A stretch of DNA of 64,000 bases from Halobellus rufus (lineage in GTDB: Archaea; Halobacteriota; Halobacteria; Halobacteriales; Haloferacaceae), in the NCBI RefSeq assembly GCF_000739575.1, contig NZ_BBJO01000024.1, positions 91,090 through 155,089 of the forward strand. Direction: 5' to 3'. The notes below the pieces were generated by a model. That model was not told where the DNA came from. It saw only the letters and a program-made list of their open reading frames with translations, and searched no databases. The translations under genes were made by a program, and so were the position numbers. Shown one piece after another: positions 63,148 to 64,000 of this stretch. How positions within the stretch are numbered: the first letter of the stretch is position 1; the number at the start of each line of letters is the position of its first letter.

Positions 63148-64000
63148 TTACGCGGCCATACCCGCGTCCTCGGCTTCGAGGAGTTCCTTGTAGCGGTTGC
63201 GGATCGTGACCTCGGAGACGTCGGCGACCTCGCTGACCTGGCTCTGCGTCACCTTCTCGTTGGTGAGAAGCGCCGCGGCGTAGACGGCGGCGGCGGCGAG
63301 GCCGACCGGCGACTTGCCCGAGTGGATCCCCGTCTGCTTCGCGTTGCGGAGGAGCTGACGCGCCTGCCGCTCGGCCTCGTCCGAGAGGTCGAGTTCCGAG
63401 GCGAACCGCGGCACGTACTGCTCGGGGTCGGCGGGCTCGACTTCCAGTTTGAGCTCGCGCACCACGTAGCGATACGTCCGGGTCAGTTCCATCTTATCGA
63501 CGCGGGAGACGCGCTCGATCTCGTCGAGCGAACGCGGCGTGCCGGCCTGACGCGCCGCGGCGTACAGCGCCGCGGTCGCGACGCCCTCGATGGAACGGCC
63601 GGGGAGCAGATCCTCACTGAGCGCGCGGCGGTAGATGACCGAGGCGGTCTCGCGGACGTTCTCGGGCAGACCGAGCGCGGAGGCCATCCGATCGATCTCG
63701 CCGAGCGCCTGCTTGAGGTTGCGCTCCTTCGAGTCTCGGGTCCGGAACCGTTCGTTCCAGGTGCGCAGCCGCTGCATCTGCTCGCGCTGCCGCGACGACA
63801 GCGCCTTGCCGTAGGCGTCTTTGTTCTGCCAGCCGATGTTGGTCGACAGTCCCTTGTCGTGCATCAGGTTCGTCGTCGGCGCGCCGACGCGGGACTTCTT
63901 GTCGCGCTCGGCGCTGTCGAAGGCGCGCCACTCCGGCCCGCGGTCGATCGAGTCCTCGTCGACGACGAGCCCGCAGTCCGCGCACACGGTCTCGCCGCGC
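63148..64000 (-). CDS. transcription initiation factor TFB, 5' end outside window
   Basis: At least 284 codons. The visible N-terminal part is the second half of the zinc ribbon (ETVCADCGLVVDEDSIDRGPEW), then the B-finger region, and two cyclin-fold repeats (NLKQALGEIDRMASALGLPE and FASELDLSDEAERQARQLLR), ending in SEVTIRNRYKELLEAEDAG. TFB recruits RNA polymerase to TBP-bound promoters. Haloarchaea have several TFBs; which paralogue this is cannot be told. The start lies beyond the right edge. Confidence 0.95.
   Translation of the reverse strand, partial: RGETVCADCGLVVDEDSIDRGPEWRAFDSAERDKKSRVGAPTTNLMHDKGLSTNIGWQNKDAYGKALSSRQREQMQRLRTWNERFRTRDSKERNLKQALGEIDRMASALGLPENVRETASVIYRRALSEDLLPGRSIEGVATAALYAAARQAGTPRSLDEIERVSRVDKMELTRTYRYVVRELKLEVEPADPEQYVPRFASELDLSDEAERQARQLLRNAKQTGIHSGKSPVGLAAAAVYAAALLTNEKVTQSQVSEVADVSEVTIRNRYKELLEAEDAGMAA

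Overview
The window comes from a haloarchaeon (class Halobacteria). Proteins are very acidic, the core DNA is GC-rich, and the right half carries an archaeal set: FtsZ1, SecE, Spt5, aIF2-beta, TFB and DtdA. Haloarchaeal families such as DUF555 and UPF0058 are also present. The genus cannot be fixed from sequence alone.

Layout. (1) 1-12.3 kb is accessory DNA: small unknown genes, a two-TM protein, a T5orf172-type nuclease-like protein, a type I restriction-modification operon (hsdM-hsdS-hsdR, with hsdR frameshifted) and a large zinc-finger/winged-helix protein. It stops at the 3' end of a tRNA-Phe gene, as an integrated element would. (2) 12.4-18.2 kb is chromosome-like: an oxidoreductase, a PAS histidine kinase, a three-gene unknown cluster and a PD-(D/E)XK-type protein. 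(3) 18,302-43,747 is an integrative element of about 25.4 kb in the 3' end of tRNA-Val(UAC). It is flanked by a 75-bp direct repeat (72/75 identical; the last 43 bp perfect) and has a tyrosine recombinase just inside the left repeat. (4) 43.8-64 kb is ordinary core chromosome with intact genes.

The element is the main point of interest. Its left third holds two tyrosine recombinases and a divergent control region built of repeated AATTGG-type sites. Its middle and right carry an apparent aromatic-acid catabolic island: a Rieske ring-hydroxylating dioxygenase (alpha and beta), an extradiol-type dioxygenase, a class II aldolase-like decarboxylase, a 4,5-dihydroxyphthalate-decarboxylase-like protein, a NahE/PhdJ-type hydratase-aldolase, an aldehyde dehydrogenase (frameshifted), a Gfo/Idh/MocA oxidoreductase, a TctABC tripartite transporter, a UspA protein, an EamA exporter and an IclR regulator. 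Together they read as uptake and breakdown of a carboxylated aromatic, phthalate-like or a PAH intermediate; the substrate is inferred. No ferredoxin or reductase for the dioxygenase is visible. The island has been hit by at least five insertion sequences, two of which bracket uspA inside the tct cluster.

Single-base frameshifts occur in hsdR, the aldehyde dehydrogenase and two transposases, all in the accessory parts, while the 20 kb of core genes on the right are intact. That favours real decay over poor sequence quality.
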